Positions 16,191-24,042 of a stretch of DNA of 25,316 bases are shown here, piece by piece. The first letter of the stretch is position 1. Each line of letters opens with the position of its first letter. A program made the translations under genes and the position numbers. Source of the DNA: Segetibacter sp. (lineage in GTDB: Bacteria; Bacteroidota; Bacteroidia; Chitinophagales; Chitinophagaceae); assembly GCA_030146445.1 (NCBI GenBank), contig JASLBT010000234.1:1-25316 (forward strand). Direction: 5' to 3'. Under the pieces are notes generated by a model. It was given only the letters and a program-made list of their open reading frames with translations, ran no database searches and was not told the DNA's origin.

Positions 16191-16315
16191 GTTGTTGTGG
16201 CGTTGTACCACCAACCAACAGATATGCACGCGATCGTAGGCAAAGCGGGAGTAAACTATTCTTATTCACAAAACGATTTGAAATTGTGTATAAAATATTA
16301 TAAGAAAATTTTTGT

Positions 16316-16374
16316 GTTAGCGGAAACAATTTTTAATATTGTGTAGGGAATATTATTTCCCTGTACTTACTAAC
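16316..16374 (+). ncRNA. Candidate structured leader RNA or small RNA before rluE
   Basis: GTGTAGGGAA (16341-16350) and TTCCCTGTAC (16357-16366) form a 10-bp stem with two G-T wobbles and a 6-base loop. GTTAG (16316-16320) can pair with CTAAC (16370-16374) to close it. ACAAT (16326-16330) and ATTGT (16338-16342) give a small side stem that competes for two bases of the long stem, so alternative folds exist. An intrinsic terminator follows 13 nt later. It matches no RNA family I recognise. It could be a cis-acting attenuator of rluE or the 3' part of an independent small RNA. Confidence 0.4.
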
Positions 16375-16387
16375 CCATCCATATATC

Positions 16388-16416
16388 AAAGCCCGGTCAT
16401 TACCGGGCTTTTTTAT
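16388..16416 (+). terminator. Intrinsic terminator ending 9 nt before rluE
   Basis: AAAGCCCGGT (16388-16397) pairs perfectly with ACCGGGCTTT (16402-16411), 4-base loop, followed by TTTTTT-A-TTTTT up to the ATG at 16421. It is a textbook terminator for plus-strand transcription, yet no coding gene lies upstream on this strand for over 1.8 kb. Confidence 0.85.
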
Positions 16417-16420
16417 TTTT

Positions 16421-17005
16421 ATGCAACGCTACTTTGCCATCTACAAACCTTACCTCGTATTATCGCAGTTTACAAGTACCGAAGGAAAAAAATCACTTGC
16501 GGATTTCTTCGATGTTCCAAACGATGTGTACCCCGTTGGTCGTTTGGATTACGATAGTGAAGGACTGTTGTTGCTTACTAACGATGCTCAGGTAAACCAA
16601 TTTTTATTACATCCCAGGCATAAACATGAACGTGAATATTGGGTGCAGGTTGATGGCCTGGTTACAGCCGAAGCAGTGGAGCAATTACAAAAAGGAGTGG
16701 TCATTAACATAGATGGTAAGCCCTACAAAACTGCGAGGACCAAAGTCGCGATCTTTTCAGCTGCTCCTGAAGTAAGTGAACGTATTCCACCGATACGGGT
16801 AAGAAAAAATATTCCCACATCCTGGCTCAGGATTGTTTTAACAGAAGGAAAGAACCGGCAGGTAAGAAGGATGACTGCACACGCTGGTTTTCCAACACTT
16901 CGTTTAATCCGGTATCGTATAGAAGATCTGACCCTCAATGCTATGCAGCCCGGAGATTTGCAGGAGTTGAATAAAGATGTATTTTATCGTTGGTTGAAGC
17001 TTTGA
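16421..17005 (+). CDS. rluE: RluE-type 23S rRNA pseudouridine synthase
   Basis: A 194-residue pseudouridine synthase of the RsuA/RluB/E/F family, lacking the N-terminal S4 domain, as RluE does. In E. coli RluE modifies U2457 of 23S rRNA. The catalytic motif is GRLDYDSEGLLLLTND with Asp43 as nucleophile. The conserved C-terminal GKNRQVRRMTAHAGFPTLRLIR is complete. Start ATG 16421 is required because the N-terminal strand RYFAIYKPYLVLSQF begins immediately. Oddly, a strong terminator ends nine bases upstream, leaving no room for a separate promoter or normal leader; expression must come from readthrough or a start site within the terminator. It is followed by a decayed gene, not an operon partner. 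Confidence 0.93.
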   Translation: MQRYFAIYKPYLVLSQFTSTEGKKSLADFFDVPNDVYPVGRLDYDSEGLLLLTNDAQVNQFLLHPRHKHEREYWVQVDGLVTAEAVEQLQKGVVINIDGKPYKTARTKVAIFSAAPEVSERIPPIRVRKNIPTSWLRIVLTEGKNRQVRRMTAHAGFPTLRLIRYRIEDLTLNAMQPGDLQELNKDVFYRWLKL

Positions 17006-17100
17006 TGCCGTGTATCAATGTCCCTGTTTTAGATGGAAACAGTTTCATAAAAATCTTCAGCATCAAAAACCAATCAACTAATTTTCATTTTCTAAAAACA

Positions 17101-17962
17101 TTGCAGCGTTTATCCATTTTGAATGAATTGACGTAGTGGATAACATCAGTCCCGGAAGCGTTTAAGACTGAGTGCTACAATCCCAAACGACCGCTGATCA
17201 TTAAAGGCCTTTCGAAGCAGTGGGACGCACTTGAGAAGTGGAACCGAACTACTTCAAACAGTTGATCGGTGACAAAAAAGTCGCTCTGTACAACAACAAA
17301 AAAACCACGCTTATACTCCAGTCAACACCGCAGATGATTACTAAACGTTCGGTGAGTACATTGATATGATCAGTGCAGGTCCGGCGGGCTGGCGAATTTT
17401 CCTCTTCAATATATTTGAACATGCTCCTGTACTCACGCGTGACTTTACCTGGCCCGATCACCTGATGAAGGGCTTTGTAAAACTGTTTACAGGCTGTGCT
17501 ACGAGTATTACCCATATGCACTTCGATTATCGACCTTCACACATCCTGCACAGGAAATTCTTTGGTCGAAAAAAGGTATTGCTGTTTCCATTTAAAAAAC
17601 AACACGAACTATACAGCAAGCCGTTTGAAGTACTTAGTATTGCGGATTTCTCACCATACGATGTTGCTGGTAAAACCCGGGAGTATGATGACTTTCCTGC
17701 AGTGAGACTGGCCAGGGGTTATGAGCTGATTCTTGAACATGGTAATACGTTGTTTATGCCCGCAGGTTTCTGGCAGCACATGGAATACCTGGATAGTGGT
17801 TTTGCAATCAGTCTAAGGGCCCTTCAGTTGTCGGGGACCGGCAAACTCCACGGTGCCTGCAACTTATTCGGGGTGCGAAACATAGACACGTTGATGAAAA
17901 AAACAATGACCAATTCCTGGTACGAATGGAAGAAGAAAAAAATTTACGAACTCGCCGTTTAA
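17101..17962 (+). pseudogene. Decayed cupin-like (JmjC/cupin_8) protein gene
   Basis: An intact open frame (17366-17962, 198 codons) covers only the C-terminal two thirds of a cupin-like JmjC-type domain, with HMHFDYRPSHI (metal-binding HxD) and PAGFWQHMEYLDSG. Upstream, the missing N-terminal part is readable but scattered over frames: RLSILNEL from 17107; DVVDNISP from 17130; EAFKTECYNPKRPLIIKGL from 17155; PNYFKQLIGDKKVALYNNKK from 17244; AYTPVNTADDY from 17309. A TAA at 17342-17344, replacing an expected Lys codon, comes before TFGEYIDMISAG and the intact frame. That makes four frame changes and one nonsense codon. Intact members are Fe(II)/2-oxoglutarate-type hydroxylase-like proteins of unknown substrate. 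An internal ATG at 17366 could still yield a fragment lacking the N-terminal strands. Confidence 0.8.
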
Positions 17963-18191
17963 GAGTTGCCTGCATACGCCTGTTTGACCCGCTGAAGTTA
18001 TCTGCTGATGGGCCGGGATTGCACGAATGTAGCGTACTTAAACGATCAGTTGTTTCATTTGCAGAGACGATGGATTTGTCAGAACGACCTCAATTTTAAG
18101 AGTTCCTTTACCAGTTATTAGATCAGGATCGGCTGTTATTCACATCATGCAAGTGGTACCCCCTCGACTCAATAAGATTGTACTAACATAT

Positions 18192-18222
18192 AAAAAAAGC
18201 CCCGGCGAATACCGGGGCTTTT
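18192..18222 (-). terminator. Intrinsic terminator (bidirectional) after korB
   Basis: AAAAGCCCCGG (18195-18205) pairs perfectly with CCGGGGCTTTT (18212-18222) around a 6-base loop. The seven A at 18192-18198 give the T-tract for the minus strand. It lies 20 nt after the korB stop and can also stop plus-strand transcripts from the pseudogene side. Confidence 0.88.
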
Positions 18223-18241
18223 ACATGTATAAAATTTTAAG

Positions 18242-19303
18242 TTAACCCATGATCTCCCAAACTTCCCTTCCTCTTAAGAGCTTATCCAGGTCACCTTCAC
18301 CTTTAACAGCGATTGTTTCTTCGATCTGCATTTGCATGAGATCTTCATAGCAATCGCGGTGAGTTTCGTAAAACACACCGAACGGACGAGGGAAATGGGC
18401 CTGACCCTGGATGGGATCATCGAACATACGTACAAGTGTCTGCGCTTTATAGAAGTCGTTTTCATCATGTATCCACAAATCACTTGCACTATAATCAGAA
18501 CCGAGTTCCACGATTACAGGGCGGAGACCGTCTATACGAATTCCTTTATTTTGAGCAGCACCGAAGATCAGCGGTTTACCATGTTCCAGGAACAGGGTCT
18601 CCTCAGGCTTCGACGACTTTTCGGTAAAGATTTCGAAAGCACCGTCGTTAAAGATGTTGCAGTTTTGGTATATCTCTAACAGGGATGTTCCGCGGTGTTT
18701 ATGACTGCGCGACAACATCGCCTGTAAATGTTTGGGGTCACGATCCATACTCCGGGCAACAAACGTTGCATCGGCACCCATCGCCAGGGCTAATGGATTA
18801 TAAGGATGATCGAGGCTACCATAAGGTGTACTCTTGGTAACCTTCCTGCGCTCACTGGTGGGAGAATATTGACCCTTTGTTAAGCCATAAATCTGGTTAT
18901 TGAACAATAACACATTCACATCAAAGTTTCTGCGCAGCAGGTGCATCGTGTGGTTGCCTCCAATGCTCAGGCTGTCGCCATCTCCGGTTACAATCCAAAC
19001 ACTCAGTTCGGGCCGGCTTGCTTTTAAGCCGCTTGCGATTGCAGTGGCCCTGCCGTGAATGCTGTGCATCCCATAGGTATTCATATAGTACGGAAAACGG
19101 CTGCTGCAACCAATGCCGCTAATGATTACAATGTTCTCTTTGGGTACACCAATGCCAGGCATAATTTTCTGGACCTGAGCGAGGATCGAGTAGTCGCCAC
19201 AGCCCGGGCACCACCTCACTTCCTGATCGGTAGCGAAGTCCTTCGCTGTCAGCAAGGCGGGTGCGTTAGGAGCGGGTACCAGTTGTTCTGATATAGTAGA
19301 CAT
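18242..19303 (-). CDS. korB: 2-oxoacid:ferredoxin oxidoreductase subunit beta
   Basis: A 353-residue TPP- and [4Fe-4S]-binding beta subunit of a 2-oxoglutarate/2-oxoacid:ferredoxin oxidoreductase, which converts 2-oxoacid plus CoA to acyl-CoA with reduction of ferredoxin. Cluster cysteines are Cys32 and Cys35 (WCPGCGD), Cys66 (GIGCSSRF) and Cys215 (YQNCNIF). The TPP motif runs from GDGDS (107-111) to NNQIYGLTKGQ (135-145). The alpha/gamma subunit gene (korA), usually immediately upstream, is missing: the next minus-strand gene upstream is the AhpD-like gene at 19458-19814. The subunit partner must be encoded elsewhere. A strong terminator follows. The KorB type fits 2-oxoglutarate best, but pyruvate or branched-chain substrates cannot be excluded. 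Confidence 0.9.
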   Translation of the reverse strand: MSTISEQLVPAPNAPALLTAKDFATDQEVRWCPGCGDYSILAQVQKIMPGIGVPKENIVIISGIGCSSRFPYYMNTYGMHSIHGRATAIASGLKASRPELSVWIVTGDGDSLSIGGNHTMHLLRRNFDVNVLLFNNQIYGLTKGQYSPTSERRKVTKSTPYGSLDHPYNPLALAMGADATFVARSMDRDPKHLQAMLSRSHKHRGTSLLEIYQNCNIFNDGAFEIFTEKSSKPEETLFLEHGKPLIFGAAQNKGIRIDGLRPVIVELGSDYSASDLWIHDENDFYKAQTLVRMFDDPIQGQAHFPRPFGVFYETHRDCYEDLMQMQIEETIAVKGEGDLDKLLRGREVWEIMG

Positions 19304-19457
19304 TTATAAAAGTATTTTAAAAACCAAAGGTCACTAAATTAAACAAAATGGTTCTTATTTTAATAAGAGTTTAAGATAACCTCTGATCTGCGGGGAGACC
19401 TGCCGCCTCCTGGCTGTTCTAAGTGTCGCATGTTCAGTCACCAGGATTGGACCATTG

Positions 19458-19814
19458 CTAATCCGCCGTGCTGTTCTCCTGTAAGGCTTCCCAGTATTCT
19501 GCCGCTCTCCTCGTATGTGGAATTACGATTGTACCGCCAACGATATTCGCTACGGCAAAAATTTCATACATCTGTTCTGTGGAAACCCCAAGTTCATAGC
19601 TTTTTCCCAGATGGTACTTGATACAGTCGTCACAGCGTAATACCATGCTTGCTACCAAACCCAGCATTTCCTTTGTTTTCTTATCAAGCGCGCCTTCGTC
19701 GTAAGTGTTGGTGTCCAGGTTCCATAGCCGCTTCATTACCAGGTTATTTTTACTTAGGATCACTTCATTCATTTTCTCCCGGTATTCGTTGAATTCATTC
19801 ACTAATGCTGACAT
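19458..19814 (-). CDS. Carboxymuconolactone decarboxylase / AhpD-like protein
   Basis: A 118-residue all-alpha protein of the CMD/AhpD family. The redox motif CDDCIKYH (Cys61, Cys64, His68) is that of AhpD-like peroxidase-associated disulfide reductases and not of true gamma-carboxymuconolactone decarboxylase, which lacks the CxxC. It probably acts in thiol-based peroxide defence in the cytoplasm as an oligomer. It lies about 150 nt upstream of korB on the same strand; co-expression is possible, as oxygen-sensitive ferredoxin-dependent enzymes would benefit from peroxide protection, but that link is inference. It is divergent from gnd. Confidence 0.9.
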   Translation of the reverse strand: MSALVNEFNEYREKMNEVILSKNNLVMKRLWNLDTNTYDEGALDKKTKEMLGLVASMVLRCDDCIKYHLGKSYELGVSTEQMYEIFAVANIVGGTIVIPHTRRAAEYWEALQENSTAD

Positions 19815-19893
19815 AAAATTAAATTTTTACAAAGGTAGGGCGATGGCCGTTTGCAGCCGTTAGCACCCGGGTTTCAGCGCGATCAAACAAATT

Positions 19894-19927
19894 ATTGGGA
19901 CTACTGTTTAGGGTTTCTGTAATTTTA
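19894..19927 (+). promoter_or_regulatory. Possible promoter of the gnd-zwf-pgl operon
   Basis: ATTG (19894-19897), a 22-nt spacer and TAATTTTA (19920-19927), one mismatch from TAnnTTTG. The leader before ATG 19948 would be about 13 nt. Only moderately convincing. Confidence 0.35.
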
Positions 19928-19947
19928 GTCGAAACAAGACCTAGACA

Positions 19948-21372
19948 ATGGAAACTGCACAATTCGATTTCGGCATCATTGGCGTTGGCGTAATGGGAAG
20001 TAACCTGTTATTGAACTTAGCAGATCATGGATTTAAAGTTGTTGGTTACGACAAAAACAAAGAGAAAACCCACAACCTGGAGCAATCTGCACGTCCAGGC
20101 ACAACCATCAAGGGGGTGAATACCGTTCCGGAGATGATGGACCTGCTCGCGAAGCCGCGGAAAATCATGTTCCTGGTGCCGGCCGGTAAGATTGTAGACG
20201 ACGTGATCAACGACTTATTGCCATTTGTTGATCATGGAGATATTCTCGTAGATGGGGGAAATTCGCATTATACCGATACACTCAGGAGGATCAATTACCT
20301 GCAGGATAAAAACGTGCACTTCGTTGGAGCAGGGATCTCAGGTGGTGAGGAAGGTGCCCGTACAGGTCCGAGCATTATGCCTGGTGGCGATGAAGAAGCG
20401 TACAGAAGGCTAGAGCCATTATTTGTTTCGGTTGCAGCATCTGTGGATAACGTACCATGTGTAGCTTACCTTGGAAAAGGGGCTGCAGGCCACTACGTTA
20501 AAATGGTGCATAATGGAATTGAGTATGCGATTATGCAGCTTATCAGTGAAGTATATGACCAGTTGAAAGACGTCGGTGGCTTATCAAATGCCGAACTGGC
20601 ACAGGTTTTCTCCGACTGGAACAAAGGAGAGCTTCAATCATTTCTTGTAGAAATCACCGCACACATTTTTAAAGAAGCCGATGATAAAACATCCAATGAT
20701 CTCGTCGACATGATCCTTGATAAGGCAGGTGCAAAAGGGACGGGTAAATGGACCTCCCAGGACGCCCTCGACATCTCTGTGCCGATTCCATGCATCGACG
20801 CTGCAGTGACAATGCGAAACATATCGTCACTTAAAGAACAGCGAATCAAAGCAGCGGCTTTATACCCGTTCGAAATTCCGACACCGGATGTGAACAAGGC
20901 AGAACTAATCAAAGAGTTGCATGACGCCTTACTTTTTTCGGTTGTCGCAAGTTACGCTCAGGGATTGAACATGCTCAGTGTAGCATCAGTTCACCTGGAC
21001 ATGCAAATAGATATCCTCAAGGTCATCAACGTGTGGAAGGGCGGATGTATAATACGGTCATCCTTGTTGAAAGTCTTCGAACTGGCGTACTCCAGTGATC
21101 CACACCTGCAGAACCTTTTTTTGCACCCGGACATCTCGGAGATTATCTTAAGAACCCAGGCCAGTGTTAGAAAGGCCGTCTCCAGGGCAATTACCGCGGG
21201 TTTGCCAGCTGCGGCCATGTCGTGCGGATTGTATTATTTCGATGCATTCCGCGCCGAGCGACTGCCGGTCAACCTTGTACAGGCACAACGGGACTTCTTC
21301 GGTGCGCACACTTACGAGCGCGTCGATCAACCCGGTGTTTTTCACACCGAATGGAACGTGGTTAAACCATAA
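19948..21372 (+). CDS. gnd: 6-phosphogluconate dehydrogenase, decarboxylating
   Basis: The third enzyme of the oxidative pentose phosphate pathway: 6-phosphogluconate to ribulose-5-phosphate, CO2 and NAD(P)H. The 474-residue length is that of the long homodimeric form. The Rossmann motif GVGVMGSN is at 12-19, SGGEEGARTGPSIMPGG at 131-147, and catalytic Lys185 lies in HYVKMVHNGIEY. After beta-2 the sequence is YDKNKEK, with Asp35 where NADP-specific enzymes usually have an Asn-Arg-Thr pattern, so NAD or dual cofactor use is possible (inference). It is first in an operon with zwf (95-nt gap) and pgl, and divergent from the AhpD-like gene. Confidence 0.97.
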   Translation: METAQFDFGIIGVGVMGSNLLLNLADHGFKVVGYDKNKEKTHNLEQSARPGTTIKGVNTVPEMMDLLAKPRKIMFLVPAGKIVDDVINDLLPFVDHGDILVDGGNSHYTDTLRRINYLQDKNVHFVGAGISGGEEGARTGPSIMPGGDEEAYRRLEPLFVSVAASVDNVPCVAYLGKGAAGHYVKMVHNGIEYAIMQLISEVYDQLKDVGGLSNAELAQVFSDWNKGELQSFLVEITAHIFKEADDKTSNDLVDMILDKAGAKGTGKWTSQDALDISVPIPCIDAAVTMRNISSLKEQRIKAAALYPFEIPTPDVNKAELIKELHDALLFSVVASYAQGLNMLSVASVHLDMQIDILKVINVWKGGCIIRSSLLKVFELAYSSDPHLQNLFLHPDISEIILRTQASVRKAVSRAITAGLPAAAMSCGLYYFDAFRAERLPVNLVQAQRDFFGAHTYERVDQPGVFHTEWNVVKP

Positions 21373-21467
21373 AATACTAATCTCAAAACCGGGTTGGCGG
21401 ATGCACCTTGTATTTCTGAAGTCAGACATTCGATACAACAGCAGACCGCATAACATAAAATTTACTG

Positions 21468-22991
21468 ATGAAAAACAGCAAGCCGTTAGCATCAACGATA
21501 TTATTCATTTTTGGAGGCAGTGGAGACCTTAATCAACGTAAACTGTCACCTGCCTTATTCAACTTGTTCCTCGATGGTCTTATGCCCGAAAACTTTTCCA
21601 TAATCGGCCAGGGTCGAACAAAGTACACCGACCTGACTTTTAGAAAATACCTGTACGACGGCATCCACGCCTACTCACGGCGCAAAGACGAAAACGGCGA
21701 CTGGGCAGAATTTTCGAAACAGATCAGTTACCTGCCCGGTAAACTCGAGGACGAGAAAGTATTTAAGAAAATTGGCCAGATCGTAAAAGAAAAAACGGAA
21801 GAGTTTGGGCAGGAACCTATAGTCATCTTTTATATGGCCGTGGCACCACAGCTTGTGCCCGATATCGCCTCAAAGCTGAAAGAACTGGATTTTTGTGGCA
21901 ATACCAAGGCTACCCGTATTGTAGTAGAGAAACCTTTCGGGCACGACCTTAAGAGCGCCCATGAACTGAACATGCTGCTGACTTCGATGTTTAAGGAAGA
22001 GCAAATCTTCAGGATTGACCACTACCTGGGTAAAGAAACAGTTCAGAACATCCTGGTAATGCGTTTTGCAAATGCCCTTTTTGAACCCATCTGGAACAGG
22101 AACTATATCGAACACGTGCAGATAACGGTTGCAGAAACCGTAGGTGTAGAATCAAGGGGGAATTACTACGAAACATCCGGGGCTTTAAGGGATATGGTCC
22201 AAAACCATATTCTTCAGCTGCTGTGTATGATAGCGATGGAAGCGCCTGTATCGTTCAACTCCAATGAAATACGGAACAAGAAAGTTGATGTATTGAATGC
22301 ATTGCGTCGCATAAACAAAGAGGATGTTGCAAGCGTAGCTGTCCGTGGGCAGTACAATGATGGTTGGATACAGGGAACCGAAGTAAAAGCTTATCGTGAA
22401 GAAGAAAAGGTTGAGGAACAGTCGAAGGTCGAAACATTTGCAGCAGTGAAGTTCTTTATTGATAACTGGCGGTGGCAGGGAGTGCCGTTTTATGTGCGGA
22501 CGGGAAAGCGCATGCACGAAAAAACATCGCTGATCACCATTCAGTTTAGACCAGCACCGAATTATTCATTCCCCGAAGAAGCAACGCATACGTGGCGGCC
22601 AAACAGGCTCACGATCAGCATACAACCTGAAATGGATATCCGCCTCCGCTTTCAGTCCAAACGCCCCGGGCCAGAGATGTCGCTACACCCGGTGGACATG
22701 ATCTTCAACTATAAGGAAGAATATGGCGGAGCTGAACCCGAAGCTTATGAGACGCTGCTCCGGGATGTTATGGAAGGTGATGCTACCTTGTTTATGCGTG
22801 CCGACCAGGTTGAAGCCGCGTGGCGGGTGGTAACACCTATCATGGAAGCCTGGGAAAAACGTGAGCCGGTCGACTTCCCGAATTATCAGCCGGGCTCATG
22901 GGGTCCGGAAGATGCCGAGGCCCTTATTGCAAGGGATGGTCACAACTGGATCAACATCAATTCGGTAAAAGACTCAAAAGAACAAAAGTAA
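21468..22991 (+). CDS. zwf: Glucose-6-phosphate 1-dehydrogenase
   Basis: The first enzyme of the oxidative pentose phosphate pathway, oxidising glucose-6-phosphate to 6-phosphogluconolactone. The 507-residue protein has the N-terminal dinucleotide motif GGSGDLNQRKL (16-26), the substrate loop EKPFG (154-158) and the active-site signature RIDHYLGKE (182-190), with the general-base His further on in the conserved beta+alpha domain. Full length. It sits between gnd and pgl. Its stop TAA (22989-22991) shares its last base with the ATG of pgl, a TAATG overlap that points to translational coupling. In this three-gene operon the order is reaction 3, 1, 2. Confidence 0.97.
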   Translation: MKNSKPLASTILFIFGGSGDLNQRKLSPALFNLFLDGLMPENFSIIGQGRTKYTDLTFRKYLYDGIHAYSRRKDENGDWAEFSKQISYLPGKLEDEKVFKKIGQIVKEKTEEFGQEPIVIFYMAVAPQLVPDIASKLKELDFCGNTKATRIVVEKPFGHDLKSAHELNMLLTSMFKEEQIFRIDHYLGKETVQNILVMRFANALFEPIWNRNYIEHVQITVAETVGVESRGNYYETSGALRDMVQNHILQLLCMIAMEAPVSFNSNEIRNKKVDVLNALRRINKEDVASVAVRGQYNDGWIQGTEVKAYREEEKVEEQSKVETFAAVKFFIDNWRWQGVPFYVRTGKRMHEKTSLITIQFRPAPNYSFPEEATHTWRPNRLTISIQPEMDIRLRFQSKRPGPEMSLHPVDMIFNYKEEYGGAEPEAYETLLRDVMEGDATLFMRADQVEAAWRVVTPIMEAWEKREPVDFPNYQPGSWGPEDAEALIARDGHNWININSVKDSKEQK

Positions 22992-23704
22992 TGATGAAAC
23001 TACACGTCTATCCTTCTGTTGCCGAAGTGGTAACCAGCCTTGCCGGGTGGATATCCGACTACATTACCGAAACGCTGGAAAAACAGGATCGGTTTACCTT
23101 TTGCCTCGCCGGCGGGTCCACACCAAAGGACCTATACCATATACTCGCTATGAGGTATAGCGATAACGTCGACTGGAAAAGGGTTCACTTCTTTTGGGGC
23201 GATGAAAGATATGTCCCCTACAATGATGACCGTAACAATGCCCGCATGGCCATTGATGCCTTTATATGTCATACCAATGTTCCCGACAGCCAGGTACACA
23301 AAATGGATACCGGTGTTGATGAAAACACATCGGTATACGACTACCAGAAAATTCTCGAATCTTATTTTAAGGACTCGTCCACTTCATTCGACCTCACATT
23401 GCTTGGCTTGGGTAGCGACGGTCATACCTTGTCACTCTTTCCGTCAAACAATAACAGTTTTTCTACCTGGACTGCTTCCGTACGGGGTCCGGAGGTTTTA
23501 CGGTTAACACTGACACCTGAGATCGTAAACCGGTCAAAGGAAATTGTGTTTCTTGTAGCGGGGGAAGAAAAGGCGGAAAAAGTAGCGGCGGTTATCAATG
23601 GAGCCGACGATCCGAAACGTTTACCTGCCCAACTGATTAAGCCTGTAAATGGAGACATTCATTGGTTTCTTGATGCCGCCGCAGCGAAAGAATACAAGGG
23701 CTAG
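22991..23704 (+). CDS. pgl: 6-phosphogluconolactonase
   Basis: The second enzyme of the oxidative pentose phosphate pathway, hydrolysing 6-phosphogluconolactone to 6-phosphogluconate. The 237-residue protein is of the DevB/SOL type, homologous to glucosamine-6-phosphate isomerase, and not the YbhE beta-propeller type. Visible motifs are LAGGSTPKDLY (around 40-50), FFWGDERYVP (around 71-80) and LGLGSDGHTLSLFP, which carries the catalytic His. Start ATG 22991 overlaps the zwf stop by one base; a second ATG follows directly at 22994. The open frame extending back into zwf is only an overlap of frames. No terminator was found downstream; a GC-rich repeat follows at 23824. Confidence 0.94.
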   Translation: MMKLHVYPSVAEVVTSLAGWISDYITETLEKQDRFTFCLAGGSTPKDLYHILAMRYSDNVDWKRVHFFWGDERYVPYNDDRNNARMAIDAFICHTNVPDSQVHKMDTGVDENTSVYDYQKILESYFKDSSTSFDLTLLGLGSDGHTLSLFPSNNNSFSTWTASVRGPEVLRLTLTPEIVNRSKEIVFLVAGEEKAEKVAAVINGADDPKRLPAQLIKPVNGDIHWFLDAAAAKEYKG

Positions 23705-24042
23705 TTGGCAGTAGGCAAAGCGGGGTAGGTGAGCGTAATTTACTGATCGTTCTTTCTGCTCCCGGGACCCAGAGGAAAGCACCTGGAGCAAGCCGAAAAG
23801 TGTTTTGCCGTACAAGTGAGTGACACCCGTCCGACTGCGCAGCGGGCGGGCAACGATGATCAATAGAATTCCTTTAGCCCGTCCCCAAAGCATTGTGTTT
23901 ACAATAACAACGTTTTTTGTGACTGGTCATTTAGGGATTCGGGGTTCCGTTTCTCTGATCCGTAATCTGTCATTCATTTCTCTCTCCGCTATCTCTGCCA
24001 CGCTGTATCTCTGCGGTCGATTGCAATGTCGGCCATGGCTCA
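23705..24042. other. Intergenic, repeat-bearing, no gene
   Basis: 338 bases between the convergent stops of pgl and kptA. It contains repeat copy B (23824-23854) and a short tandem pair of TATCTCTGC (23990-23998 and 24006-24014, 16-base offset). A plus-strand frame across it (23820-24146) runs into kptA on the opposite strand and has no family features. Confidence 0.5.
23824..23854 (+). repeat. GC-rich hairpin repeat, copy B
   Basis: CCCGTCCG (23826-23833) pairs with CGGGCGGG (23843-23850), and the interior CTG/CAG continues the stem. Apart from one base missing in the loop it equals the last hairpin of copy A (7113-7140). The flanks CACCCGTC and GGGCGGGCAAC recur in copy C on the other strand. 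Confidence 0.7.

Larger units (their letters stand above)
15510..16420. other. Long gene-free region (0.9 kb)
   Basis: No frame resembles a known protein. Visible structure: an imperfect direct repeat with a 75-base offset (15995 and 16070); an exact -7-type box TAGTTTTG at 16059-16066; a 10-bp hairpin at 16160-16190; an A/T-rich stretch from about 16260; and a folded element ending in an intrinsic terminator at 16388-16411. Frames at 15667-15906 (plus) and 16132-16329 (minus) have random-looking composition. The region may contain a small RNA gene or decayed sequence. Confidence 0.5.
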
